From positions 1 to 5,524 of the forward strand of contig JAOAPJ010000324.1 of NCBI GenBank assembly GCA_025462805.1: 5,524 nucleotides of DNA. The letters are read 5' to 3'. The DNA is from Acidobacteriaceae bacterium. Lineage in GTDB: Bacteria > Acidobacteriota > Terriglobia > Terriglobales > Acidobacteriaceae. The notes below the pieces were generated by a model, which saw only the letters and a program-made list of their open reading frames with translations, was not told where the DNA came from and did no database searches. A program made the translations under genes and the position numbers. Every line of letters begins with the position of its first letter. Position 1 is the stretch's first letter. Positions 1 to 5,524 of the stretch are shown one piece after another.

Positions 1-500
1 CTTTCGCCGCTATTTTCTTCTCGATCTCAGTCCTCGCACAGAAGGTTACGACCGACTATGACCACTCAGCCAACTTCTCGCAATATCACACTTATTCGTG
101 GGGAGTCGTGCACGCCACGGATCCGCTGTTCGAAGACCGCATACGGCAAGCAGTCGATCGCGCACTTCAGGCAAAAGGGTGGCAAATGGTCCCCAGCGGA
201 GGCGATGCGACGGTGACTGCTGTAGCCGCCAAGCAGGAAAAAACCGAATACACGACCTTCTACGACGGACTAGGGCCGGGCTGGGGATGGCGCGGTTGGG
301 GTGACGGCATGGCGACGACGAGCGTGGACAATATTCCGGTGGGCAGCCTGGTTATCGATATCTACGACAGCAGTACACGGCATCTGCTGTGGCGTGGCGT
401 GGCAACCGACCAGCTTTCCAACAAGCCAGAGAAGAACACGCAGAAGCTCGACAAAGCCGTGAGTAAGCTTTTCGAACATTTCCCACCGAAATCCTCATAG
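1..500 (+). CDS. DUF4136 domain secreted protein, 5'-truncated by window edge
   Basis: The reading frame is open from base 3 to the TAG at 498-500, so the gene begins before the window. The visible protein opens with a hydrophobic run, AAIFFSISVLA, followed by Q-K-V. This looks like the end of a signal peptide with cleavage after LA, so the protein is probably exported. The mature part begins KVTTDYDHSANFSQYHTYSW, the typical opening of DUF4136 proteins. It continues with a Gly/Trp-rich loop (around GWGWRGWGDG) and the late segment GSLVIDIYDSSTRHLLWRGVA, both characteristic of the family. No lipobox cysteine is visible at the cleavage region, so it is probably a soluble periplasmic or envelope protein rather than a lipoprotein. 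The molecular role of DUF4136 is unknown. A GTG at 108 could pass for a start, but the family match continues well upstream of it, so that codon is an internal valine. Confidence 0.88.
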   Translation, partial: FAAIFFSISVLAQKVTTDYDHSANFSQYHTYSWGVVHATDPLFEDRIRQAVDRALQAKGWQMVPSGGDATVTAVAAKQEKTEYTTFYDGLGPGWGWRGWGDGMATTSVDNIPVGSLVIDIYDSSTRHLLWRGVATDQLSNKPEKNTQKLDKAVSKLFEHFPPKSS

Positions 501-514
501 GCCGTTGCAGGGCC

Positions 515-554
515 GGAGCCGCTGCCAGACGATGCTGTGTCTGACAGCGGTTTC
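515..554 (+). terminator. Probable transcription terminator hairpin after the DUF4136 gene
   Basis: The arms CCGCTGCCAGAC (519-530) and GTCTGACAGCGG (539-550) are reverse complements apart from one C/A mismatch, with an 8-nt loop between them. Pairing can be extended outward to 515 and 554 by G-U, A-U, G-U and G-C pairs, giving a stem of about 16 pairs. The hairpin begins 15 nt after the DUF4136 stop codon, where a terminator is expected. Only three T residues follow the main stem, and the extended stem uses them, so the U-tract is poor. It could be a weak intrinsic terminator or an RNA-stabilising 3' hairpin. Confidence 0.55.
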
Positions 555-595
555 CCGAATCACGCTACTGTTCACATCAACTGAAACTGAGCGCA

Positions 596-602
596 GAGGA
601 GG
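596..602 (+). promoter_or_regulatory. Strong ribosome binding site for the HdeD-like gene
   Basis: GAGGAGG lies 6 nt before the GTG at 609. This near-perfect Shine-Dalgarno match supports the GTG over any internal ATG, such as that of Met15. Confidence 0.8.
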
Positions 603-608
603 CAAATC

Positions 609-1142
609 GTGCACACGCTAAGTACCGCTGTTCGCCCCACAGGCTGGTCGATGGTTATGGGAATGCTTCTCCTTGTGGCAGGGCTGCTGGCCATCATGGT
701 GCCATTCTTTGCGGGTATCGCTGCCAGTGTCTTCTTCGGATGCCTGGTGCTGGTGGCCGGTGTCGCGCACATCATCTATGCATGGTCGGAGCGCGGCGTT
801 GGTGCCATCCTCTGGCAGATCCTGATCGGGGTCGTCTATATCATCGCAGCGCTCTACATGCTTGCGCTGCCTGTCGCGGGAGTGATCGCGCTCACGCTGG
901 TGCTTGCCGTTTACATCGGCGTGGAAGGCATCTTTGAAATTGCTCTCTACGCCCGGCTTCGCCATCTCCCCGGAACAGTCTGGTTTTTAGTGGATGGGTT
1001 GATCTCGCTGCTCCTTGCCGGCCTCATCTTCTTCCGCTGGCCGTCGAGCTCCTTGTGGGCTGTGGGCACGTTGGTTGGCATCAGCATGCTGTTTAGCGGC
1101 ATCGCAAGGATTACGTTGCCAATGACGCGACGGATCGTTTGA
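609..1142 (+). CDS. HdeD family (DUF308) six-helix membrane protein
   Basis: This 177-residue protein is almost entirely hydrophobic. Six membrane segments can be read at about residues 13-31, 35-57, 67-85, 88-110, 122-142 and 147-170. The charged turns between them include SERG (60-63) and ARLRH (115-119), and the C-terminus is basic (TRRIV). The pattern of three helical hairpins with repeated small-residue motifs such as LLVAGLLAIMVPF and LVLVAGVAHIIYAW matches the HdeD/DUF308 family. Its length is close to that of E. coli HdeD (about 190 residues). HdeD is an inner-membrane protein linked to acid resistance at high cell density in E. coli, but its biochemical activity is not established and many bacterial homologues are uncharacterised. 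The GTG start is fixed by the GAGGAGG site just upstream. The gene is separated from both neighbours by gaps of over 100 nt, so it is probably its own transcription unit. Confidence 0.85.
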   Translation: MHTLSTAVRPTGWSMVMGMLLLVAGLLAIMVPFFAGIAASVFFGCLVLVAGVAHIIYAWSERGVGAILWQILIGVVYIIAALYMLALPVAGVIALTLVLAVYIGVEGIFEIALYARLRHLPGTVWFLVDGLISLLLAGLIFFRWPSSSLWAVGTLVGISMLFSGIARITLPMTRRIV

Positions 1143-1318
1143 CGGAGAGTGGAATGTGAGAGGACGTTTCGATCGCCCGGGTGGGCGAAGGACTATCATC
1201 GCACCGAACGCGACGGCGGCCGGCTTCGGAATGGTGATCTGCACTGCACCTGAAGCAACAGGTCGATACTCACTCGGTGTATCTTGCGGAAGCACTCTCC
1301 CTGGAAAGGCATCGGGTT
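1143..1318 (+). other. Intergenic region with weak dyads, before the GT4-glucosidase unit
   Basis: This 176-nt gap shows no convincing gene. It holds three modest inverted repeats: CGCCC/GGGCG around GGGT (1174-1187), CCGAA-C-GC pairing with GCTTCGG (1204-1229), and ACCTG/CAGGT with a 6-nt spacer (1248-1263). None is followed by a T-run, so none is a clear terminator. The last could be an operator half-site pair, but the arms are too short to call. A promoter for the downstream unit is expected here, but no good -35/-10 pair was recognised. Confidence 0.4.
1303..1309 (+). promoter_or_regulatory. Ribosome binding site that sets the GT4 start
   Basis: GGAAAGG lies 9 nt before the ATG at 1319. 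The alternative in-frame GTG at 1277 has no purine-rich site before it, so this element favours the shorter protein. Confidence 0.6.
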
Positions 1319-2389
1319 ATGAAGGTCGCGCAAGTTGCACCATTGTATGAGAGTGTTCCGCCCAAGCTGTATGGCGGAACGGAGCGAGTGGCCTCCTATC
1401 TGACGGAGGAGTTGGTTCGCCAAGGCCACGACGTGACTCTGTTTGCGAGCGGGGACTCGGTCACCTCGGCGACGCTGCGCCCTATGTGCGCGGCCGCCCT
1501 TCGCCTGGAGGGTGGCAAGATTGTGGACCCGCTAGCGCCTCATGTCCGCATGCTGGAACTGGTCGCTCAGGAGGGAGCCGATTTCGACATCGTCCACTTC
1601 CACATCGACTACCTTCATTTTCCGCTGACACGCCGGCAACGGCTGACGGCCCTGACAACGCTGCACGGCCGCCTCGATGTTCCCGATATCCACCCGCTGT
1701 TCCAAGAGTTTCCCGACATGCATCTGGTCTCCATCTCGGATGCGCAGCGTGCTCCCATGCCTTGGGCGAACTGGGTAGGCACGGTCCACCATGGGCTGCC
1801 GGAGGACCTGTATGTACCCCAGGAACAAGCGGGCAAGTACCTGGCATTTATCGGGCGTATCTCGCCGGAGAAGCGCCTGGACCGCGCCATCGCCGTTGCG
1901 AAGCAGGTCGGCATTCCCCTAAAGATCGCCGCGAAGATCGACGCATCCGACCGCGACTATTTTGAGTCGGAGATTCGAAACCTGATGGACCATCCCCTAA
2001 TCGAATACGTAGGCGAGATCAGCGAGCCAGAAAAATCCGAGTTTTTGGGTAACGCCATGGCTTTGTTGTTTCTGATCGACTGGGATGAGCCATTCGGCCT
2101 GGTGATGGCCGAGGCGATGGCATGCGGGACCCCGGTAATCGCCTATGGGAGTGGCTCCATACCAGAAGTGATCGACGATGCTGTCACGGGGTACATCGTC
2201 GATAGCATCGAAGGTGCGGTGGATGCGATTCAGCGCATTGATGCGCTGGACCGGCGGCTGATTCGCAGCATCTTCGAAGATCGTTTCAGTGCCCGCCGCA
2301 TGTGTCTGAACTATGTGGAGATCTATCAGAAACTTCGCGATCGCGAACCCGATCTGACGGCTGGCGAATCGCTGTCCTCGGCCCTATAA
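1319..2389 (+). CDS. Glycosyltransferase family 4 (GT-B fold, retaining)
   Basis: The product of 356 residues begins MKVAQVAPLYESVPPKLYGG, a typical GT4 N-terminus in which the Gly-Gly-Thr-Glu loop (residues 19-22) lies near the sugar-nucleotide site. The N-terminal Rossmann half includes HDVTLFASGDS and DIVHFHIDYLHFP (about 90-103). The C-terminal half opens with YLAFIGRISPEKRLDRAI (from about 174), the usual donor-binding GRxxxEK-type segment. The family signature E-x7-E is present in EPFGLVMAEAMACGTPVIAY, with glutamates at 257 and 265. These enzymes transfer a sugar from a nucleotide donor to an acceptor with retention of configuration, usually in the cytoplasm. Donor and acceptor cannot be told from sequence. 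The protein has no signal peptide or membrane segment. ATG 1319 is preferred over GTG 1277 because of the ribosome binding site and because homology starts at MKVAQVAPL. The debranching-type enzyme begins 14 nt after its stop, so the two are probably one operon. Confidence 0.92.
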   Translation: MKVAQVAPLYESVPPKLYGGTERVASYLTEELVRQGHDVTLFASGDSVTSATLRPMCAAALRLEGGKIVDPLAPHVRMLELVAQEGADFDIVHFHIDYLHFPLTRRQRLTALTTLHGRLDVPDIHPLFQEFPDMHLVSISDAQRAPMPWANWVGTVHHGLPEDLYVPQEQAGKYLAFIGRISPEKRLDRAIAVAKQVGIPLKIAAKIDASDRDYFESEIRNLMDHPLIEYVGEISEPEKSEFLGNAMALLFLIDWDEPFGLVMAEAMACGTPVIAYGSGSIPEVIDDAVTGYIVDSIEGAVDAIQRIDALDRRLIRSIFEDRFSARRMCLNYVEIYQKLRDREPDLTAGESLSSAL

Positions 2390-2393
2390 CACT

Positions 2394-2398
2394 GGAGA
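2394..2398 (+). promoter_or_regulatory. Ribosome binding site supporting a TTG start for the glucosidase
   Basis: GGAGA begins 4 nt after the glycosyltransferase stop codon and lies 5 nt before the TTG at 2404. No in-frame ATG occurs until about residue 70 of the product, beyond conserved sequence, and the upstream in-frame GTG at 2302 has no comparable site. The position right behind a stop codon suits translational coupling. Confidence 0.65.
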
Positions 2399-2403
2399 CT
2401 CAT

Positions 2404-4587
2404 TTGCCTTTAAACGATCTGGCGACAGACGTCATTGAAGTTGGCGATCAGTTCTATATCCGTGCGGATTCTTCGCTGGCGGATGGCCGAACTCTGGTCC
2501 TCTTGCACAAGGACACCTTCGCTGTCTTCGACCGGTATGGAGAGATACAGCCGATCGGACCGGGACAACAGGGTTTGTTCCACGATGAGACACGTCATCT
2601 GTCCCGGTTCGAGATGCGCATTGCCGGACAGAAGCCCCTGCTTCTCAGCTCCGGGACGCGGGAAGACAATGTGACACTGGGTGTCGACCTCACGAATCCA
2701 GACCTCACTCTGCCTACGGGAGAGGAGCTCCTCCGCGGAACATTGCACATCTATCGCAGCCGCTTCCTGTCGGACGGCACCTGCTTCGATCGCATGACGG
2801 TGCACAATTTCGGGTCAATTGCGGTCGATACCGAACTGTCTTTTCTCTTTACAGCAGACTTCGCGGATATCTTCGAAGTGCGCGGGCAAAAGCGCAAAGA
2901 GCGAGGAAAGCCTCTGCCCGAAGAGATCGAACACGGGGGGGTGGTGCTGTCCTATGAAGGACTGGACCGCGTGCTGCGGCGGACACACGTGCGCTGCTGC
3001 GGATTGGCCAGCGTCCCGGATCCCGGCAAGATCACGGTTCCCATTCACCTCAAGCCACAGCAGGAGATTGTCTTCTCTCTTGAAGTCATCTGCCAGCGGG
3101 ACGGTGCGGCGCTGCCCACAATCAGCTTCGACGATGCGCTCCACGGGGTACAGAAGGAGCTTCAGGACTCGTCGATAGCGGAGGTAGAGATCTACACCTC
3201 GAACGAGCAGTTCAATGACTGGCTGAACCGCTCGCGCGCCGATCTCAACATGCTGATCGCTCACACGAAGTTCGGCCCGTATCCATACGCAGGGGTGCCC
3301 TGGTTCAGCACAGTCTTCGGCCGCGACGGCATTATCACGGCGCTCGAGGTCCTGTGGATGGCGCCGGGCGTGGCTAAGGGTGTCCTGTCCTATCTCGCGG
3401 CAACCCAGGCCACGAGTTTCGACGCGGAGCGGGATGCCGAGCCCGGCAAGATTCTGCACGAGACGCGCAAGGGTGAGATGGCGCGCCTCCGCGAGGTTCC
3501 GTTCGGGCAGTACTACGGGAGTGTGGACTCCACTCCACTCTTCGTTCTGCTGGCCGCCTCGTACTATCAGCGGACAGCGGATAGGGAATTCCTGCGGAGT
3601 ATCTGGCCCAACGTGCAAGCCGCACTGGATTGGATCGATCGCTACGGCGATGTCGATGGGGATGGCTTCGTAGAGTATGCGCGCAAGACGGAATCCGGGC
3701 TGTTGCAGCAAGGCTGGAAGGATTCTCAGGATTCGGTCTTCCACCACGACGGAACGCTCGCATCCGGGCCCATCGCTCTGTGCGAGGTGCAGGCGTACGT
3801 GTATGCCGCGAAGCGTGGGATCGCGCGAGCTGCAAAGGACCTGGGTCATGCAGATCTCGCAGTCAAGCTGTATACGCAGGCGGATGAGCTCCGTAAGCAA
3901 TTCACAAAGACCTTCTGGTCGGATGAGCTTTGCATGTTCGCCCTGGCGCTGGATGGCGAGAAGCGTCAGTGCCGCGTGCGCAGCTCCAATGCGGGCCAGT
4001 GCCTGTTCTCCGGCATCGCAAGCCGCCCGCAGATGGCCCGGACGATGGACTCCCTGCTGTCGCCGGAATTCTCGTCAGGCTGGGGATTCCGCACCATCGC
4101 GACCGATGAGAGGCGCTATAACCCGATGTCGTATCACAACGGGTCGATCTGGCCACATGACAACGCGCTGATTGCGCTAGGGGCGAAAGATATTGCGGAG
4201 AAAGAGACTGCGTTGCGTGTTCTTACCGGGCTGCTGGACCTCTCACTGTTCGTCGACCTGCACCGTCTGCCCGAGCTGATTTGCGGATTCACGCGGCGGC
4301 CTGGCAAAGGACCAACTCTTTATCCCGTAGCCTGTGCGCCGCAGGCCTGGGCTGCGGGTGCAGTCTTCATGACGCTGCAGGCCTGTCTCGGGCTCTCCGT
4401 CAATGCGGCAGACGACAACATATCGATCACCTATGCGGCCCTGCCGCAGGCACTCCAACGAGTGGAGATTCGGAACCTGACGGTTGGTGAATCCAAGGTT
4501 GATTTCGCCTTTGAGAGATACGCCGGGTCGGTCGGCGTGAATATCATGGAAAGGACCGGGCCGGTAGAGATCATGGCTCGGAAGTGA
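2404..4587 (+). CDS. Amylo-alpha-1,6-glucosidase-type glycogen debranching enzyme
   Basis: The product is 727 residues from a TTG start. Residues about 15-215 form an N-terminal beta-rich domain of the GDE_N_bis type, with the conserved GLFHDETRHLS segment at 57-67. From about 265 to 705 it is an (alpha/alpha)6-barrel glucosidase domain. Recognisable blocks are WFSTVFGRDG (300-309), QGWKDSQDS (436-444), NGSIWPHDNALIALG (579-593) and RLPELICGF (621-629), then PTLYPVACAPQAW. By analogy with related (alpha/alpha)6 glucosidases, an aspartate in WKDSQD (D440 or D443) and E624 are the likely acid and base; this is inference. The family hydrolyses alpha-1,6-linked glucose at branch points. No GH13-type 4-alpha-glucanotransferase domain is present, unlike the eukaryotic bifunctional enzyme, so a partner must shorten branches or the substrate differs from glycogen. 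There is no signal peptide, so it is probably cytoplasmic. It is coupled to the upstream glycosyltransferase. Family assignment is strong; substrate is uncertain. Confidence 0.9.
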   Translation: MPLNDLATDVIEVGDQFYIRADSSLADGRTLVLLHKDTFAVFDRYGEIQPIGPGQQGLFHDETRHLSRFEMRIAGQKPLLLSSGTREDNVTLGVDLTNPDLTLPTGEELLRGTLHIYRSRFLSDGTCFDRMTVHNFGSIAVDTELSFLFTADFADIFEVRGQKRKERGKPLPEEIEHGGVVLSYEGLDRVLRRTHVRCCGLASVPDPGKITVPIHLKPQQEIVFSLEVICQRDGAALPTISFDDALHGVQKELQDSSIAEVEIYTSNEQFNDWLNRSRADLNMLIAHTKFGPYPYAGVPWFSTVFGRDGIITALEVLWMAPGVAKGVLSYLAATQATSFDAERDAEPGKILHETRKGEMARLREVPFGQYYGSVDSTPLFVLLAASYYQRTADREFLRSIWPNVQAALDWIDRYGDVDGDGFVEYARKTESGLLQQGWKDSQDSVFHHDGTLASGPIALCEVQAYVYAAKRGIARAAKDLGHADLAVKLYTQADELRKQFTKTFWSDELCMFALALDGEKRQCRVRSSNAGQCLFSGIASRPQMARTMDSLLSPEFSSGWGFRTIATDERRYNPMSYHNGSIWPHDNALIALGAKDIAEKETALRVLTGLLDLSLFVDLHRLPELICGFTRRPGKGPTLYPVACAPQAWAAGAVFMTLQACLGLSVNAADDNISITYAALPQALQRVEIRNLTVGESKVDFAFERYAGSVGVNIMERTGPVEIMARK

Positions 4588-4727
4588 CAGGAACCAAACT
4601 GCCATACCGCTTCTCCGGCGAGAAATTGGCAAGATCTGGCCTTCAGCTAAATCTAAGCATCAACGTTTAGGCTCTACGGGTGTCCCGAAGCTTCTTAAGT
4701 TGCGATAACCCATTCAGGAGAGTTGAT
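4588..4727 (+). other. Intergenic region with a weak nested hairpin
   Basis: At 4600-4631 two stems nest: TGCCA pairs with TGGCA on the outside, and TTCTC pairs with GAGAA around a CGGC tetraloop (4611-4624), with unequal internal loops between. It begins 13 nt after the glucosidase stop, so it may be a weak terminator or 3' end structure, but no T-run follows. A marginal promoter could be TTGGCA (4626-4631) with TAAATC (4648-4653) at 16-nt spacing; the second box matches the consensus poorly. Some promoter for the downstream gene is plausible here but not shown. Confidence 0.35.
4716..4722 (+). promoter_or_regulatory. Ribosome binding site for the propeller gene
   Basis: AGGAGAG lies 5 nt before the GTG at 4728. 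The overlapping ATG at 4726 is in another frame and hits a stop after three codons, so the site must serve the GTG. Confidence 0.75.
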
Positions 4728-5524
4728 GTGCGATTGATCCGAAGCCGTGCCGTGCCTCTTGCCGTAGTACTTTTCGCGAGTCTCTTGCCCGCATCAGCCC
4801 AGTCACAGTGGCAAGTTCTCAAGACCCTGCCGATTGGCGGCGAGGGCGGGTATGACTACATTACTGTCGATGCTGCGACGCATCGGCTGTTCGTACCACG
4901 TACGACGCACACGATGGTGATCGATGAAAATTCGGGAAAGGTCGTGGGTGATATTCCCGGCCAGACGACCTCCCATGGCGTGGCAATTGTGCCGAAGCTG
5001 GGACGCGGATTCATCAGCGATGGTGGCGGCACCGGCAGCATCGTTATCTTCGATCTGAAGACATATAAGGTGTTGGGCAAGGTGGCCACACTGCCGGACT
5101 GTGATGGGATCATCTACGACGAGGGACAGAATCGGATCCTTGCAAGCGCAGGGGACTCGGGCGCACTGATCACCTTGAAGCCGGATGTTGATCCACAGAG
5201 CGGCAAGATGGAAGCGCCAATCAAGCTCGATGGGGCGCCGGAGTTTCTTGCGGCGGACGGCAAGGGCAAGGTCTATATCAACCTGGAAGATAAAGACGTG
5301 GTGGCAGTGGTAGATCTGCAGTCGCGCAAGGTGACGGCACGGTGGCCGGTGACTCCTGGTGGGCATCCGGTCGGTATGTCGATCGACGCCAAGTCTCACC
5401 GGCTGTTCGTCGGTTGCCGCAAGCCTCAGAAGCTGGTCGTGATCGGTACGACGGATGGGAAGGTGGAGGGGTCAGTCGACATCGGATCGGGTGTGGACGC
5501 CACCGCCGTGGATGCGGGGCATGC
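4728..5524 (+). CDS. YncE-like secreted beta-propeller protein, 3'-truncated by window edge
   Basis: The frame opens at a GTG and stays open to the right edge, giving 265 full codons of an incomplete gene. Residues 1-24 form a clear Sec signal peptide: RLIRSR, then a hydrophobic core (AVPLAVVLFASLLP), ending ASA before Q25. The mature protein should be periplasmic or secreted. It shows repeated propeller-blade units of about 40-45 residues, each with a strand like YDYITVDAATHRLFVP (42-57), a turn, and a strand like SIVIFDLKTYKVLGKV. Later copies include GVAIVPKLGRGFISDGG, CDGIIYDEGQNRILASAG (from 125), GAPEFLAADGKGKVYINL (from 169) and GHPVGMSIDAKSHRLFVG (from 213). This spacing matches the YVTN/YncE propeller family. 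Such proteins are usually binding or scaffold proteins; no catalytic or metal site could be identified, so the ligand is unknown. It follows the glucosidase by 140 nt, probably as a separate unit. Confidence 0.88.
   Translation, partial: MRLIRSRAVPLAVVLFASLLPASAQSQWQVLKTLPIGGEGGYDYITVDAATHRLFVPRTTHTMVIDENSGKVVGDIPGQTTSHGVAIVPKLGRGFISDGGGTGSIVIFDLKTYKVLGKVATLPDCDGIIYDEGQNRILASAGDSGALITLKPDVDPQSGKMEAPIKLDGAPEFLAADGKGKVYINLEDKDVVAVVDLQSRKVTARWPVTPGGHPVGMSIDAKSHRLFVGCRKPQKLVVIGTTDGKVEGSVDIGSGVDATAVDAGH

Noticed and set aside
1277..1318. 14-residue N-terminal extension of the glycosyltransferase from GTG 1277
   Set aside because: There is no Shine-Dalgarno site before the GTG, and the family-typical N-terminus starts exactly at the ATG at 1319.
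1156..1350. 64-codon + strand frame in the gap before the glycosyltransferase
   Set aside because: It starts at GTG, runs into the glycosyltransferase in another frame and has no recognisable domain. Only a weak purine stretch precedes it.
1482..1965. Several overlapping frames of about 100-160 codons on both strands within the glycosyltransferase
   Set aside because: All are out of frame with a clear GT4 protein and have the low-complexity Arg/Pro/Gly make-up of shadow frames.
2302..2403. Extended start of the glucosidase at GTG 2302, overlapping the glycosyltransferase by 88 nt
   Set aside because: No ribosome binding site precedes it, and the extra 34 residues do not look like part of the family; the TTG at 2404 has a well-placed GGAG.
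2815..3900. Long minus-strand open frame of 361 codons inside the glucosidase gene
   Set aside because: It is antisense to strongly conserved debranching-enzyme motifs. Its translation is rich in Arg, His and Pro with no recognisable domain, as expected for the shadow of a GC-rich gene.
4803..5399. Minus-strand open frame of 198 codons opposite the propeller gene
   Set aside because: The + strand here encodes a signal peptide and regular propeller repeats with a good ribosome binding site, so the antisense frame is a shadow.

Overview
The window looks like a piece of a bacterial chromosome with moderately high GC (judged by eye, not counted). It has compact gene spacing, purine-rich Shine-Dalgarno sites and frequent non-ATG starts. 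A secreted DUF4136 protein, an HdeD-type membrane protein, a GT4/debranching-enzyme pair and a secreted YncE-like propeller together suggest a soil-type Acidobacteriota (Terriglobales-like) genome. That placement is inference from protein family resemblance and was not tested by a search. No rRNA, tRNA, CRISPR array, insertion sequence or phage gene was seen.

Layout, all genes on the + strand: (1) 1-500, the 3' part of a secreted DUF4136 gene that enters from the left edge; (2) 515-554, a strong hairpin that probably ends that transcript; (3) 609-1142, a six-helix HdeD/DUF308 membrane protein with a GTG start; (4) 1143-1318, a non-coding gap with weak dyads; (5) 1319-2389, a GT4 glycosyltransferase; (6) 2404-4587, an amylo-alpha-1,6-glucosidase-type enzyme that probably starts at TTG, 14 nt after the glycosyltransferase stop; (7) 4588-4727, a gap with a weak hairpin; (8) 4728-5524, a signal-peptide-bearing YncE-like beta-propeller with a GTG start, cut by the right edge.

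The functional core is the two-gene unit of glycosyltransferase plus debranching-type glucosidase. Their tight spacing indicates co-transcription and probable translational coupling. A simple reading is that one enzyme makes or extends an alpha-glucan or glucoside and the other trims alpha-1,6 linkages, but the substrate cannot be read from the sequence. The HdeD-like protein, and perhaps the DUF4136 protein, would fit an envelope or stress setting. Nothing here amounts to a clearly new system; the GT4-glucosidase pair is the item most worth following.
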